From Spirochaetota bacterium (GTDB lineage Bacteria > Spirochaetota > Spirochaetia > SZUA-6): a stretch of 64,000 nt of DNA. How positions within the stretch are numbered: position 1 is the first letter of the stretch; every line of letters starts with the position of its first letter. This document shows, one piece after another, positions 26,043-33,591 of the stretch. The position numbers and the translations under genes are program-made. The stretch lies in contig JAADHF010000065.1 of NCBI GenBank assembly GCA_013151965.1, positions 1 through 64,000 on the forward strand, written 5' to 3'. The notes below the pieces were generated by a model. That model had not been told where the DNA came from. It saw only the letters and a program-made list of their open reading frames with translations, and did not search any database.

Positions 26043-26758
26043 TCTTTCCCCTTTGTGTTCGTATGATCCTTTCGTTTTTCATTTTTGTTCTTAAGTGCGG
26101 AAAGTTCCTTTTTTTTCTTTCGTAAAAGGTCTTCCCATCTCGCTATTCCCTCTTTAAGCTGGTTAATTCTGTTAAAGAGAAGAAGAATTTCTTTTTCCAT
26201 GCCGGCAATTTTAACGGCGGCAGTTTCCGAAGGCAGAGAATCCATATTCTTCTGTATTGTTATAAAATCCCGGAAATAATCGGATATAGTTTTTATTTCA
26301 TCAAGAGTATAACCAAAGAGCTGAAGGTCCCTTATGAGTTTACCGAGGAATATATAATGTTTCTGATAGAGCCGGAATCCTCCCTGGCTGTGCATATCAG
26401 GTTCTATGATTCCCTTTTCTTCCCAGTGCTTGATTGTTCTGGGACTGACACCGGTCTTTTCCGCAAGGACCCCGACGGTAAGATACACATCGGTTATTTC
26501 TTCCTTTTTTCCTTTTCCCGATGCCGGCAGCCCCACCTTTCTTATTATTCTTCTTATGGCGTCATTGTCATAACCCAGCTCTTTAAGCTTTAATATCTGG
26601 TTTACTACCTGCAGAGCTTCGGATGAGTAGAGAGGTTTATTCCCTGTCGAGTAACCGATAGGTTTAAAAAGTTTTGTTTTTTCCCAGAAGTCAAAAAAAC
26701 CTTCCGATGTATTTGTAAGTTTAATAAGATCTTTTCTATCGAATACATTCGTCTCCAT
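26039..26758 (-). CDS. Transcriptional regulator with two MerR-type DNA-binding domains
   Basis: A 239-residue protein with an unusual layout. Residues about 7-75 form a first MerR-like winged helix (a FFDFWEKTKLFKP wing, LGYDNDAIRRI helix). Residues about 91-160 form a second, canonical one (LTVGVLAEKTGVSPRTIKHW, then EEKGIIEPDMHSQGGFRLY and LFGYTLDEIKTI). A coiled coil (about 190-232) and a lysine-rich tail follow. There is no cysteine-based metal site or drug-binding domain. AGAGGT precedes the ATG. A 48-bp palindrome lies just upstream of the gene, overlapping the predicted start of transcription, and is the likely autoregulatory site. Confidence 0.82.
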   Translation of the reverse strand: METNVFDRKDLIKLTNTSEGFFDFWEKTKLFKPIGYSTGNKPLYSSEALQVVNQILKLKELGYDNDAIRRIIRKVGLPASGKGKKEEITDVYLTVGVLAEKTGVSPRTIKHWEEKGIIEPDMHSQGGFRLYQKHYIFLGKLIRDLQLFGYTLDEIKTISDYFRDFITIQKNMDSLPSETAAVKIAGMEKEILLLFNRINQLKEGIARWEDLLRKKKKELSALKNKNEKRKDHTNTKGKE

Positions 26759-26764
26759 ACTATA

Positions 26765-26812
26765 CCTCTACGTATATGTTGTTTTATTTTATTCTAAACA
26801 TATACGTATAGG
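26765..26812. promoter_or_regulatory. Large palindromic operator upstream of the MerR-type gene
   Basis: TACGTATATGTT (26769-26780) and AACATATACGTA (26797-26808) are a perfect 12-bp inverted repeat with a 16-bp spacer. Allowing one mismatch, the arms extend to 16 bp (26765-26812). It starts at the -10 box and covers the predicted start of transcription. That suggests repression, unlike the usual MerR site between -35 and -10. As RNA it could also form a hairpin. Confidence 0.7.
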
Positions 26813-26840
26813 AGTATAATACATATATATAATATGTCAA
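26813..26840 (-). promoter_or_regulatory. Promoter of the MerR-DUF6051 unit
   Basis: TTGACA (26840-26835), a 16-bp spacer and TATACT (26818-26813) form a strong promoter. The spacer is not the 19-20 bp typical of MerR-activated promoters. Confidence 0.7.
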
Positions 26841-26852
26841 CACATTTTAAGA

Positions 26853-27983
26853 TTACTTTCGCTGCAGTCCTACATCGAGTATAAGTTTTCCTGACCGGGG
26901 ATCGTAATAGTTCATTTTAAACGGATCTATATATATCCACACTGTGTCGTTCATCCTGATGTCTGTAAAACCATTTACCTTTACTGACAGGTCGATTTCA
27001 TCCTTCTTTACACTTAAAATGGTTTCGGAACCCGCAGGCAGCACTGAATACACATCGGCTTTCGTCCAGCCTTCCCTTTCCCTTTGCGAAACATCTATAT
27101 CCTCAGGACGAATGGTAGCTATCAGGCTGTTAACTTTTAGATCCAAAATGATACTTTCTACTTTTTTATTTATCTTCCTCTTTATATCACCCTTCTTGAA
27201 AAAGTAATTACCGCTTTCAGAAACCAGTTTCCCCTCTATACTGTTAATTCTCGGGCTTCCGACAAATCGTGCTACAAAAAGATCAGCCGGTTTCTTGTAT
27301 ATCTCTTCCGGTGTTCCCACCTGTTTCAAGATACCCTTTTCCATTACCGCAATCCTGTCCGACAATGTGAGTGCCTCCACCTGGTCGTGGGTCACATATA
27401 CTGTGGTTGCTCCCAGTTCATGGTGTAATCTCTTTAGCTCCGTACGCATATCCACTCTCAACATAGCATCGAGATTAGAAAGCGGCTCATCCATTAGAAA
27501 GATAGATGGTTCTGCGGCGATCATTCTTGCTACCGCTACACGCTGCTGCTGTCCCCCTGATAGCTCGGATGGGTACCTGTCTATATATTCCGTCAGCTGA
27601 ACCTTCTCCAGCACCTCTTTTATTATCCCATCTATTTTTTCTCTGGCAAGATGCATCTCTTCAAGGGCAAGTGATATATTCTTCCGGACTGTCATGTGGG
27701 GCCAGAGTGCATAGCTCTGGAAAATAAGTCCCAGCTTTCTTTTTTCCGGGGGAACAAAGATACCCTTTTCGCGGGAAAACAGTATCTTTCCATCCACAAT
27801 GATTTCTCCGCTGTCCGGTTCTTCCAATCCGGCGATTACTCTTAACGTAGTAGTTTTCCCGCAGCCGGAAGGTCCGAGAAGAGTAACAAACTGCCTGTCC
27901 TCTATTTTAAGATTTAATTCCCGTACAGCGGGAGACCCGCTGTACGATTTTTTTATTTTTCTAAGTTCTATCCAGCTCAACAA
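26853..27983 (-). CDS. Iron/polyamine-type ABC transporter ATP-binding protein
   Basis: A 376-residue ABC ATPase of the FbpC/PotA class. It has Walker A GPSGCGKTT, signature LSGGQQQRVAVARM, Walker B SIFLMDEPLSNLD and switch TVYVTHDQ. A C-terminal TOBE-type regulatory domain follows (from about residue 240). It energises the permease and binding protein encoded upstream; 18 bases separate it from the binding-protein stop codon. The fused-permease layout of this operon favours ferric iron or a similar small anion or complex over polyamines, but the substrate is not proven by sequence. Confidence 0.9.
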   Translation of the reverse strand: MLSWIELRKIKKSYSGSPAVRELNLKIEDRQFVTLLGPSGCGKTTTLRVIAGLEEPDSGEIIVDGKILFSREKGIFVPPEKRKLGLIFQSYALWPHMTVRKNISLALEEMHLAREKIDGIIKEVLEKVQLTEYIDRYPSELSGGQQQRVAVARMIAAEPSIFLMDEPLSNLDAMLRVDMRTELKRLHHELGATTVYVTHDQVEALTLSDRIAVMEKGILKQVGTPEEIYKKPADLFVARFVGSPRINSIEGKLVSESGNYFFKKGDIKRKINKKVESIILDLKVNSLIATIRPEDIDVSQREREGWTKADVYSVLPAGSETILSVKKDEIDLSVKVNGFTDIRMNDTVWIYIDPFKMNYYDPRSGKLILDVGLQRK

Positions 27984-28001
27984 AGCATCCTTGATAATAA
28001 G

Positions 28002-29261
28002 CTATTTTGCTGCCTGTTGTGTCCAGAAATCCTGCAGCTTCGGTGCTTCATACCACATGAAATCAGGATCGACATCCCAGCCTTTCAGTTCATCCCAGAT
28101 CTCCCCGCCCCTGGGTTTAGGCACATCTGCGCGCGGACTCGCGGAACCGGGATCGTAATACGGAGCAAGGCCCTGCAGAAGTTCCGCTGATTTCCCCTTC
28201 GTGTAAGGCGGTTCTATCACAGTATCCTTCGTAATCTTCGGACTCCCCATTTCAAAGGCAGTAAAAAGCTTTGCAGCATTCGGGTGAGGAGCCTGGCGTG
28301 CAATGGCAGTATAGGTAGGATAAACAAGCTTTTCTACCGGATCCAGAGGTGTAATAACGCCATTTGCATACTTCTTGGAATCATTGTAACGAAGATACGT
28401 GAAATAAATTATAGAAATCGGAGGATTTTCCTGGCCCCGTTTTCCTGATGCCGCTGCCACCTTGCCGCCTGACTTTAGTATTATAAGGTCGTTATGAAGA
28501 AGCCTGTACACAAACTCGTAACCTGCATCAGGTACACCGTCATGGAGAACTATATTTTTGCCGGTCATGCGCTTGTACGCTTCCGCCATTTCTTTTGCAT
28601 GCTGAACGATAGTTGCAAAACCCATGAAAACAGAAAGCGATGCATTTATATCCTTTGTCACGACTTTCCCTTTCCATTTCGGTGTTGTCAGTTCCCAGAT
28701 ATTCTTTATCGGCGGTTCACTGTAGGCTTCCGTATTGTAATAGAAAACTATTGCCTCATTGATTCTTATCAGCAGCGGCTCTTTGTACTTTTTCGGTATT
28801 CTGTCTCCCACGGTATCGGGAACGAAGTTGACTATCATATGATTATCCAACAGCTTGTGAATCACCTGTCCGGAACCCCCGGTAGTTACTATGTCAGCAT
28901 TGTAAAGATCCGCTTTCTGTTCGGCTACGGTCTTTTCTACGCTCTTTACAGATCCCAAATCAAAGTACTTTACCTTGATTCCGGGATAGGTTTTCTCGAA
29001 GAGCCCTGCAACCTTTGCTATCCTCGAAGAAGATGAGTATACAACTACTTCACCCTCTTCCTTTGCCTTTGCCTCGATTTCTTTCCAGTTCTGAGGATGT
29101 TCCTGATACGGCCCGAGTTTGGCCTCCTTTAACCACTTCTCCATTCCCGGCGGATAAGCCGATTTACCGGCAGTAGATTCTTTTTTACCTGCTGCGAAAA
29201 CCAAGGCAATTCCCCCGGTGAAAGTTAAAAGTATAAGAATTGTAAATAGTCTTTTTATCAT
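28002..29261 (-). CDS. ABC transporter substrate-binding protein, iron(III)-type
   Basis: A 419-residue extracytoplasmic binding protein. The signal peptide (residues 1 to about 22) ends ALVFAAGKKES with no cysteine. The mature fold has VVYSSSSRIAKVAGLFEKTYPGIKVKYF split over the usual first strands of FbpA-like proteins, and WKGKVVTKDI. The ATG at 29261 follows GGGAGG; an in-frame extension of 31 codons upstream has no ribosome site and overlaps the permease gene. It lacks an obvious FbpA-type tyrosine pair, so another ligand is possible. Confidence 0.87.
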   Translation of the reverse strand: MIKRLFTILILLTFTGGIALVFAAGKKESTAGKSAYPPGMEKWLKEAKLGPYQEHPQNWKEIEAKAKEEGEVVVYSSSSRIAKVAGLFEKTYPGIKVKYFDLGSVKSVEKTVAEQKADLYNADIVTTGGSGQVIHKLLDNHMIVNFVPDTVGDRIPKKYKEPLLIRINEAIVFYYNTEAYSEPPIKNIWELTTPKWKGKVVTKDINASLSVFMGFATIVQHAKEMAEAYKRMTGKNIVLHDGVPDAGYEFVYRLLHNDLIILKSGGKVAAASGKRGQENPPISIIYFTYLRYNDSKKYANGVITPLDPVEKLVYPTYTAIARQAPHPNAAKLFTAFEMGSPKITKDTVIEPPYTKGKSAELLQGLAPYYDPGSASPRADVPKPRGGEIWDELKGWDVDPDFMWYEAPKLQDFWTQQAAK

Positions 29262-29285
29262 AAAGACCTCCCTTAATGATATTTT

Positions 29286-29307
29286 ACCTGATACCGCAAT
29301 ATCAGGT
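29286..29307. other. Stem-loop between permease and binding-protein genes
   Basis: ACCTGATA (29286-29293) and TATCAGGT (29300-29307) form a perfect 8-bp hairpin with a 6-nt loop. It overlaps the permease stop codon and lies just before the binding-protein ribosome site. It could protect the binding-protein message from 5' decay. Confidence 0.45.
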
Positions 29308-31131
29308 TTCTTTGAGCCCTGTAAGGCCCTTATTCCCGAAAAATTTACGAACAATGAAATTTGCCAGTACTATCAGTGTTATCAGAATAATTGTTACGCC
29401 GTTTGCATGCTGTATCTCTTCCTGATCCTCATAGGCAAATATCATCGTAGTTAAAACCCTGGTATTCGGGGTTACCAGAAGAATTATTAGTGACAATTCT
29501 CTCATCGCGGTAATGAAGGTCAGTATCATGCCGGAAAGAAAACCGCTTGCAGTAAGGGGAAATATTATTTTTCGAAACCGCTTAAACCATGGAATACCCT
29601 GTATGCCTGCACTCTCTTCCAGTGATTTATCGATCTGAAGCATCGCACTGATACCGGAACGGGACGAAAACGGCATGTTCTTTACTACAACGATCAGAAC
29701 GAGAAGCGTGAAAGTCCCGTACAGAGCAGGTATCGGGCCGAATGGTCTTGCAAACATGCCAAGGTAAATCGCGCCCATTGCTATGCTCGGAAAAACATAG
29801 GGGGCGAAAGAAACAGCTTCGAGAGATTTGGAGAGCCTTGTCCCCCTGTTTCTCACAACGGCGTAACCTATAAATAACCCCAGGAAACCATTTATCAATG
29901 CCGCCAGCACACCAAGTCGTACGCTGTTCCATACACCGTTCCATATGCCGGGATTCCTGAAAATGCCGGGTTCTCCGCTTGCAATCTTGAAGTTACTTTT
30001 TCCAACCCAGAAGTGGGTCGTCAGGTTAGATATTGAATAATCTCCCGGATACAGAAGGAATGTATCCCAGAGAAGAAGAAGAAGAGGTAAAAGAAACACA
30101 ATTATCAGGAAAAATATTATAAGAAATGCAAGGGGATAGCGCCACACTCCCAGAGCATTAGGGCGGTTCCTGAATCCCTTGCCTGCCATAGTGACAAAGC
30201 TTTTTCTTACCCCTACGATTCTACTGTTTATGTATATTGTTATTCCTGCAAGAACTACCAATACCAGGGCAAGCACGTAGGCATCACCTGTATTATTCGA
30301 ATTGATCGATGCATAAATACGTGTCGGCAGATTAAAAAAACGTACCGGCAGACCCAGCAGTGCAGGTGTTCCGAAGGTACCCATGCTGCGGGTAAATGTA
30401 AGAACAAAGGATGAACCCAGTGCGGGCAGAACGATGGGAAATGTTATTTTCCTCAGAACCGTTGATTTTTTTAAACCTGCAATAAAACCTGCTTCCTCCA
30501 ATTCCGAGTTCACCGTTTTTAATGCTCCTGATATAAGGAGATATGAGTAAGAGTAGTAGTGCAGTCCAAGGCAGACTATTATCGGGAACAAGCCGTAGGA
30601 AAACCAGTCAGGCGGGGTTATTCCGAAAAAATAAGAAAACATCCCTTTTTCACCGGCAATCCTGTCATTTTTAAAGATAATCAGCCATGCCAATGCAATA
30701 ACCCAGGACGGCATCATGTACGGAATTACTATCACTGAATCAAAAAACCGTTTCCATGGAATATCGGTTCTTACTATTACCCAGGCAAGGAGGGAACCCA
30801 GGATCATGGCGACAATGGTTACACCGAAACCGACAAGCAGGCTGTTGATGAAAGGTTTTATAAAAATTGAGTATGAAAGGCTGCTGGCAAAAACCCGTAT
30901 ATAATGATACCCTGTAAAGGCTCCCAACCGTGCATTTCTTACCAGCCTCAGATCATAATCCTGGTATGTTAAAGAGTTAACTATGATCTTGACTAACGGA
31001 AAAAGGACCAGGAATGAAAATATCACAATAAAGATCAGCGACAACAGTATATCGGTTCTGTACCTGATGCGGATAAGTTGATATTTTAATTTTGTAATAA
31101 TCGTACTTTTTGCCCGGACGGCTTCGTTCAT
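29302..31131 (-). CDS. ABC transporter permease, fused two-domain FbpB type
   Basis: A 609-residue inner-membrane protein with two homologous permease halves, about 12 membrane segments in all. The first half contains LEEAGFIAGLKKSTVLRKITFP as its EAA loop and the second contains LEESAGIQGIPWFKRFRKIIFP, so one chain makes the whole pore, as in FbpB/CysTW-like fusions. It is the first gene of the operon. There is no Shine-Dalgarno sequence: the -10 box TATAAT ends 6 bases before the ATG, so the transcript probably begins at the start codon itself. Confidence 0.9.
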   Translation of the reverse strand: MNEAVRAKSTIITKLKYQLIRIRYRTDILLSLIFIVIFSFLVLFPLVKIIVNSLTYQDYDLRLVRNARLGAFTGYHYIRVFASSLSYSIFIKPFINSLLVGFGVTIVAMILGSLLAWVIVRTDIPWKRFFDSVIVIPYMMPSWVIALAWLIIFKNDRIAGEKGMFSYFFGITPPDWFSYGLFPIIVCLGLHYYSYSYLLISGALKTVNSELEEAGFIAGLKKSTVLRKITFPIVLPALGSSFVLTFTRSMGTFGTPALLGLPVRFFNLPTRIYASINSNNTGDAYVLALVLVVLAGITIYINSRIVGVRKSFVTMAGKGFRNRPNALGVWRYPLAFLIIFFLIIVFLLPLLLLLWDTFLLYPGDYSISNLTTHFWVGKSNFKIASGEPGIFRNPGIWNGVWNSVRLGVLAALINGFLGLFIGYAVVRNRGTRLSKSLEAVSFAPYVFPSIAMGAIYLGMFARPFGPIPALYGTFTLLVLIVVVKNMPFSSRSGISAMLQIDKSLEESAGIQGIPWFKRFRKIIFPLTASGFLSGMILTFITAMRELSLIILLVTPNTRVLTTMIFAYEDQEEIQHANGVTIILITLIVLANFIVRKFFGNKGLTGLKET

Positions 31132-31137
31132 TAAGAT

Positions 31138-31175
31138 ATTATAACTTTAATATGCATTATTTGTCAATATTGACA
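31138..31175 (-). promoter_or_regulatory. Leaderless promoter with palindromic operator for the iron-type transporter
   Basis: TTGACA (31167-31162), an 18-bp spacer and a perfect TATAAT (31143-31138) direct transcription to about 31131, the A of the permease ATG. The -35 box is half of the 14-bp perfect palindrome TGTCAATATTGACA (31162-31175), a likely repressor site. Confidence 0.7.
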
Positions 31176-31329
31176 TTTTTATGACAATACAGTAGAAAAT
31201 ATAGATAGAAATACGCTAATGATGTTTTTAATATCATGATACGAATACATTTTTCGTAGATAGAATAGATATTTATCTGCATGTCCCGGTATCTCAAACG
31301 TCATTAGTTCGAGGATATTGTACAGCAGG

Positions 31330-32133
31330 CTATTTCTTTAGTATAACCCCGTAAGTGCCCTGTGCGTGCCATGTATCTTTCATTTTTTCAGTTACTTTTG
31401 TTTCTATATCGACCCAGTCTTCTAAAAGCATCATACCCGGATCGTCAACTTTCCACGGCTTAATAAGCTCAAGCATCCTCTTCTTCGATCTTGGATAGAT
31501 CGGTTGATTAAGTTTGTTATATATATCCGTGAGCTTTTTTGCATCTTCCGAAATAGATTGGCCTGCATCTCCATCACAGAGGAAAAGCCTGGCATTGTCT
31601 CCTGTCCAGCCGTATAAAGTTTTCATAAAATGGGCTATTCTGTCATCGGGCAGGAAATATGCGATACCGTTAAACCCGACTGCAACATTCCTGTCGCTTC
31701 CGAACAGCTTTTCAGGCATATCCGATTCAAGCAGTTCTTCCGGTGTTCCTGCGTTGCAATGTACATACTGTACATAAGGGTTATCTTTAATAATGTCATG
31801 AGCATAGGCCACAACAACGGGATCGATATCGGAGTAGATTACCTTTGTTCCCTCGGGTGTTACCTGGTGTATGTGGTCCATTGTCGGTAATCCGGAGGCG
31901 AAATCGATAAAATACTTATACCCCTGAGAACTCAACCGCACAGCCGCCTCTCCTAAAAACCACCTTATTAAACGGAAGAGCTGCGGTGCAAAGGGTGCAA
32001 GTTCCAAAACCTTCTGTGCTGCCATTCTATCTATCTCAAAATTATGGTTTCCGCCAAGTATATAATCGTAAATACGCCCGGCATTCGGTTTATCCGCATC
32101 GGAAATGCTGGGAAAGTTATCGCTTTCACCCAT
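31330..32133 (-). CDS. SAM-dependent methyltransferase, DUF574 (Methyltransf_19) family
   Basis: A 267-residue protein with the family's N-terminal signature PNAGRIYDYILGGNHNFEIDR. A Rossmann-type SAM site follows (FIDFASGLPTMDHIH at about residue 80, then VIYSDIDPVVVAYA). C-terminal motifs include VGFNGIAYFLPDD and DNARLFLCDGD. Most known members come from Actinobacteria, many with secondary-metabolite genes; the substrate is unknown. TTAAGGAG precedes the ATG. It stands alone between the transporter and carbohydrate operons, with about 140-200 bases on each side, and may have been acquired by transfer. Confidence 0.85.
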   Translation of the reverse strand: MGESDNFPSISDADKPNAGRIYDYILGGNHNFEIDRMAAQKVLELAPFAPQLFRLIRWFLGEAAVRLSSQGYKYFIDFASGLPTMDHIHQVTPEGTKVIYSDIDPVVVAYAHDIIKDNPYVQYVHCNAGTPEELLESDMPEKLFGSDRNVAVGFNGIAYFLPDDRIAHFMKTLYGWTGDNARLFLCDGDAGQSISEDAKKLTDIYNKLNQPIYPRSKKRMLELIKPWKVDDPGMMLLEDWVDIETKVTEKMKDTWHAQGTYGVILKK

Positions 32134-32276
32134 TTGGTTAACTCCTTAATATTGGATTTACAGAAATTAGTATTCTGTATATAAGGTTAGAATATCTTTT
32201 AATCGGTTATCAAAAGTATCGGTAACAATATGCAGATTATAAAATCTTTTCTATAGAGCTTTTGGCAATCTGCTGT

Positions 32277-33551
32277 TTAGATAATACTATCCAACAGCTC
32301 ATCAATTCCCGTTGTAAACATTTTAGAACTTGTATCGGAAACCGCATAGGGCACTATCAGTTTCCCATTAAACAGAACACTGCCGCATGAATAGATAACG
32401 TTCGGAACGTATCCGTTTCGTTCACTTTCTTCCGGACACAGGATGGGAAAAGGAAGTTTGCCTTTAACATGCAGCGGGTCCTTTAAATCCAGAAGCATTG
32501 CACTCATGCAGTAACGTCTCACCGGCCCCACCCCATGAGTAAGCAGAAGCCATCCCCTATCGGTTCTTATCGGTGAACCGCAGTTTCCTATCTGTATAAA
32601 CTCCCACGGATCTTCCGGGCCGGCAATAAATTCGGGATTTTCCCACGTATAAACATCATCAGAATACATGAGAAAAAGATTTTCATTGTCACCTCTGGAA
32701 ATCATTACATATTTTCCGTTAATTTTTTCCGGGAAGAGAGCCATTCCCTTATTCTGCGACCCTCTTCCTCTAAGGAGTGTAATCCGGAATTTATTAAAAT
32801 CCTCTGTCTCGATCAATTTCGGGAATATTCTTTCGCCGTCATAGGCTGTATAAGTGGCGTAATATGTGTATTTTCCGTTATCTGCTTTAAACCGCACAAA
32901 CCTTGCATCTTCTATGCCCATTCTTTCGTTTTCCGTAACAGGGAAAATAATCCTCGAGGAGAGCTCCGTATCTTTATCAAATGTTATTTCGTAGACAGAA
33001 TTACTTAATAAAGAGACAGCACCCTGTTCGAGCAGTTTATTTTCTCTCTCCAATACCAGCTCACCATTTTTTTTTATTACTCCCTCCGTAAACAGGATAG
33101 AAGATATATGTCCCTCTCCCACAGCTCTGAAGCTCTGAATAAATCTGAAATTATCTCCTCCGGTGCCGTCCTGATCAGGATGAGGGACTATCGACGGGTT
33201 AAAAAGAGCAGCGGAAACAGGGGAGTATTCCATGGTAAAATAGGAACCTATAAGGAGTTTTCTTGCAGTGGAAATTTCCCCGCGGTATTTAATACTCTTC
33301 CCTGCCTTTTTATAGTGTTTTGTAAACACTTGCTTAATATCCCTATGGCGGCTGCTGAAAAGATCGAGCGTCTCTTCAAGGACTTCATTAACTTTCTCTT
33401 CCGGCAGAGTTAATATTTTATTCCAGATATTTAATGCCCTTCCGTTACTCCCGCCCGGATAAAAATATCTGGTTATAACCCTTCTGTCATCCGGTCTGAA
33501 TACATAACAGGATTTCTCGATATTCCGTTGCGTAAGTGTGTAATTTTTCAT
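32277..33551 (-). CDS. GH130-family glycoside phosphorylase/hydrolase
   Basis: A 424-residue five-bladed beta-propeller enzyme of family GH130. Family motifs are ALFNPSIVPHPDQDG (with the catalytic Asp region), FRAVGEGHISSI, GIEDARFV and the late GNCGSPIRTDRGWLLLTHGVG. GH130 enzymes mostly phosphorolyse or hydrolyse beta-mannosides, releasing mannose 1-phosphate or mannose. It is the last gene of the lacI-ABC-GH65 operon, 40 bases after GH65, with AGGGTGAG before the ATG. No signal peptide is seen, so it acts on imported sugar. The exact linkage cannot be read from sequence. Confidence 0.85.
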   Translation of the reverse strand: MKNYTLTQRNIEKSCYVFRPDDRRVITRYFYPGGSNGRALNIWNKILTLPEEKVNEVLEETLDLFSSRHRDIKQVFTKHYKKAGKSIKYRGEISTARKLLIGSYFTMEYSPVSAALFNPSIVPHPDQDGTGGDNFRFIQSFRAVGEGHISSILFTEGVIKKNGELVLERENKLLEQGAVSLLSNSVYEITFDKDTELSSRIIFPVTENERMGIEDARFVRFKADNGKYTYYATYTAYDGERIFPKLIETEDFNKFRITLLRGRGSQNKGMALFPEKINGKYVMISRGDNENLFLMYSDDVYTWENPEFIAGPEDPWEFIQIGNCGSPIRTDRGWLLLTHGVGPVRRYCMSAMLLDLKDPLHVKGKLPFPILCPEESERNGYVPNVIYSCGSVLFNGKLIVPYAVSDTSSKMFTTGIDELLDSII

Positions 33552-33591
33552 TTTCTCACCCTGACAGATTCATCCGTTTTTTTAACCTGTC

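Noticed and set aside
26769-26808. The palindrome upstream of the MerR gene as a terminator of the ABC operon
   Set aside because: The stem is AT-rich with a long loop and no following T run, and it lies downstream of a strong promoter reading into the MerR gene.
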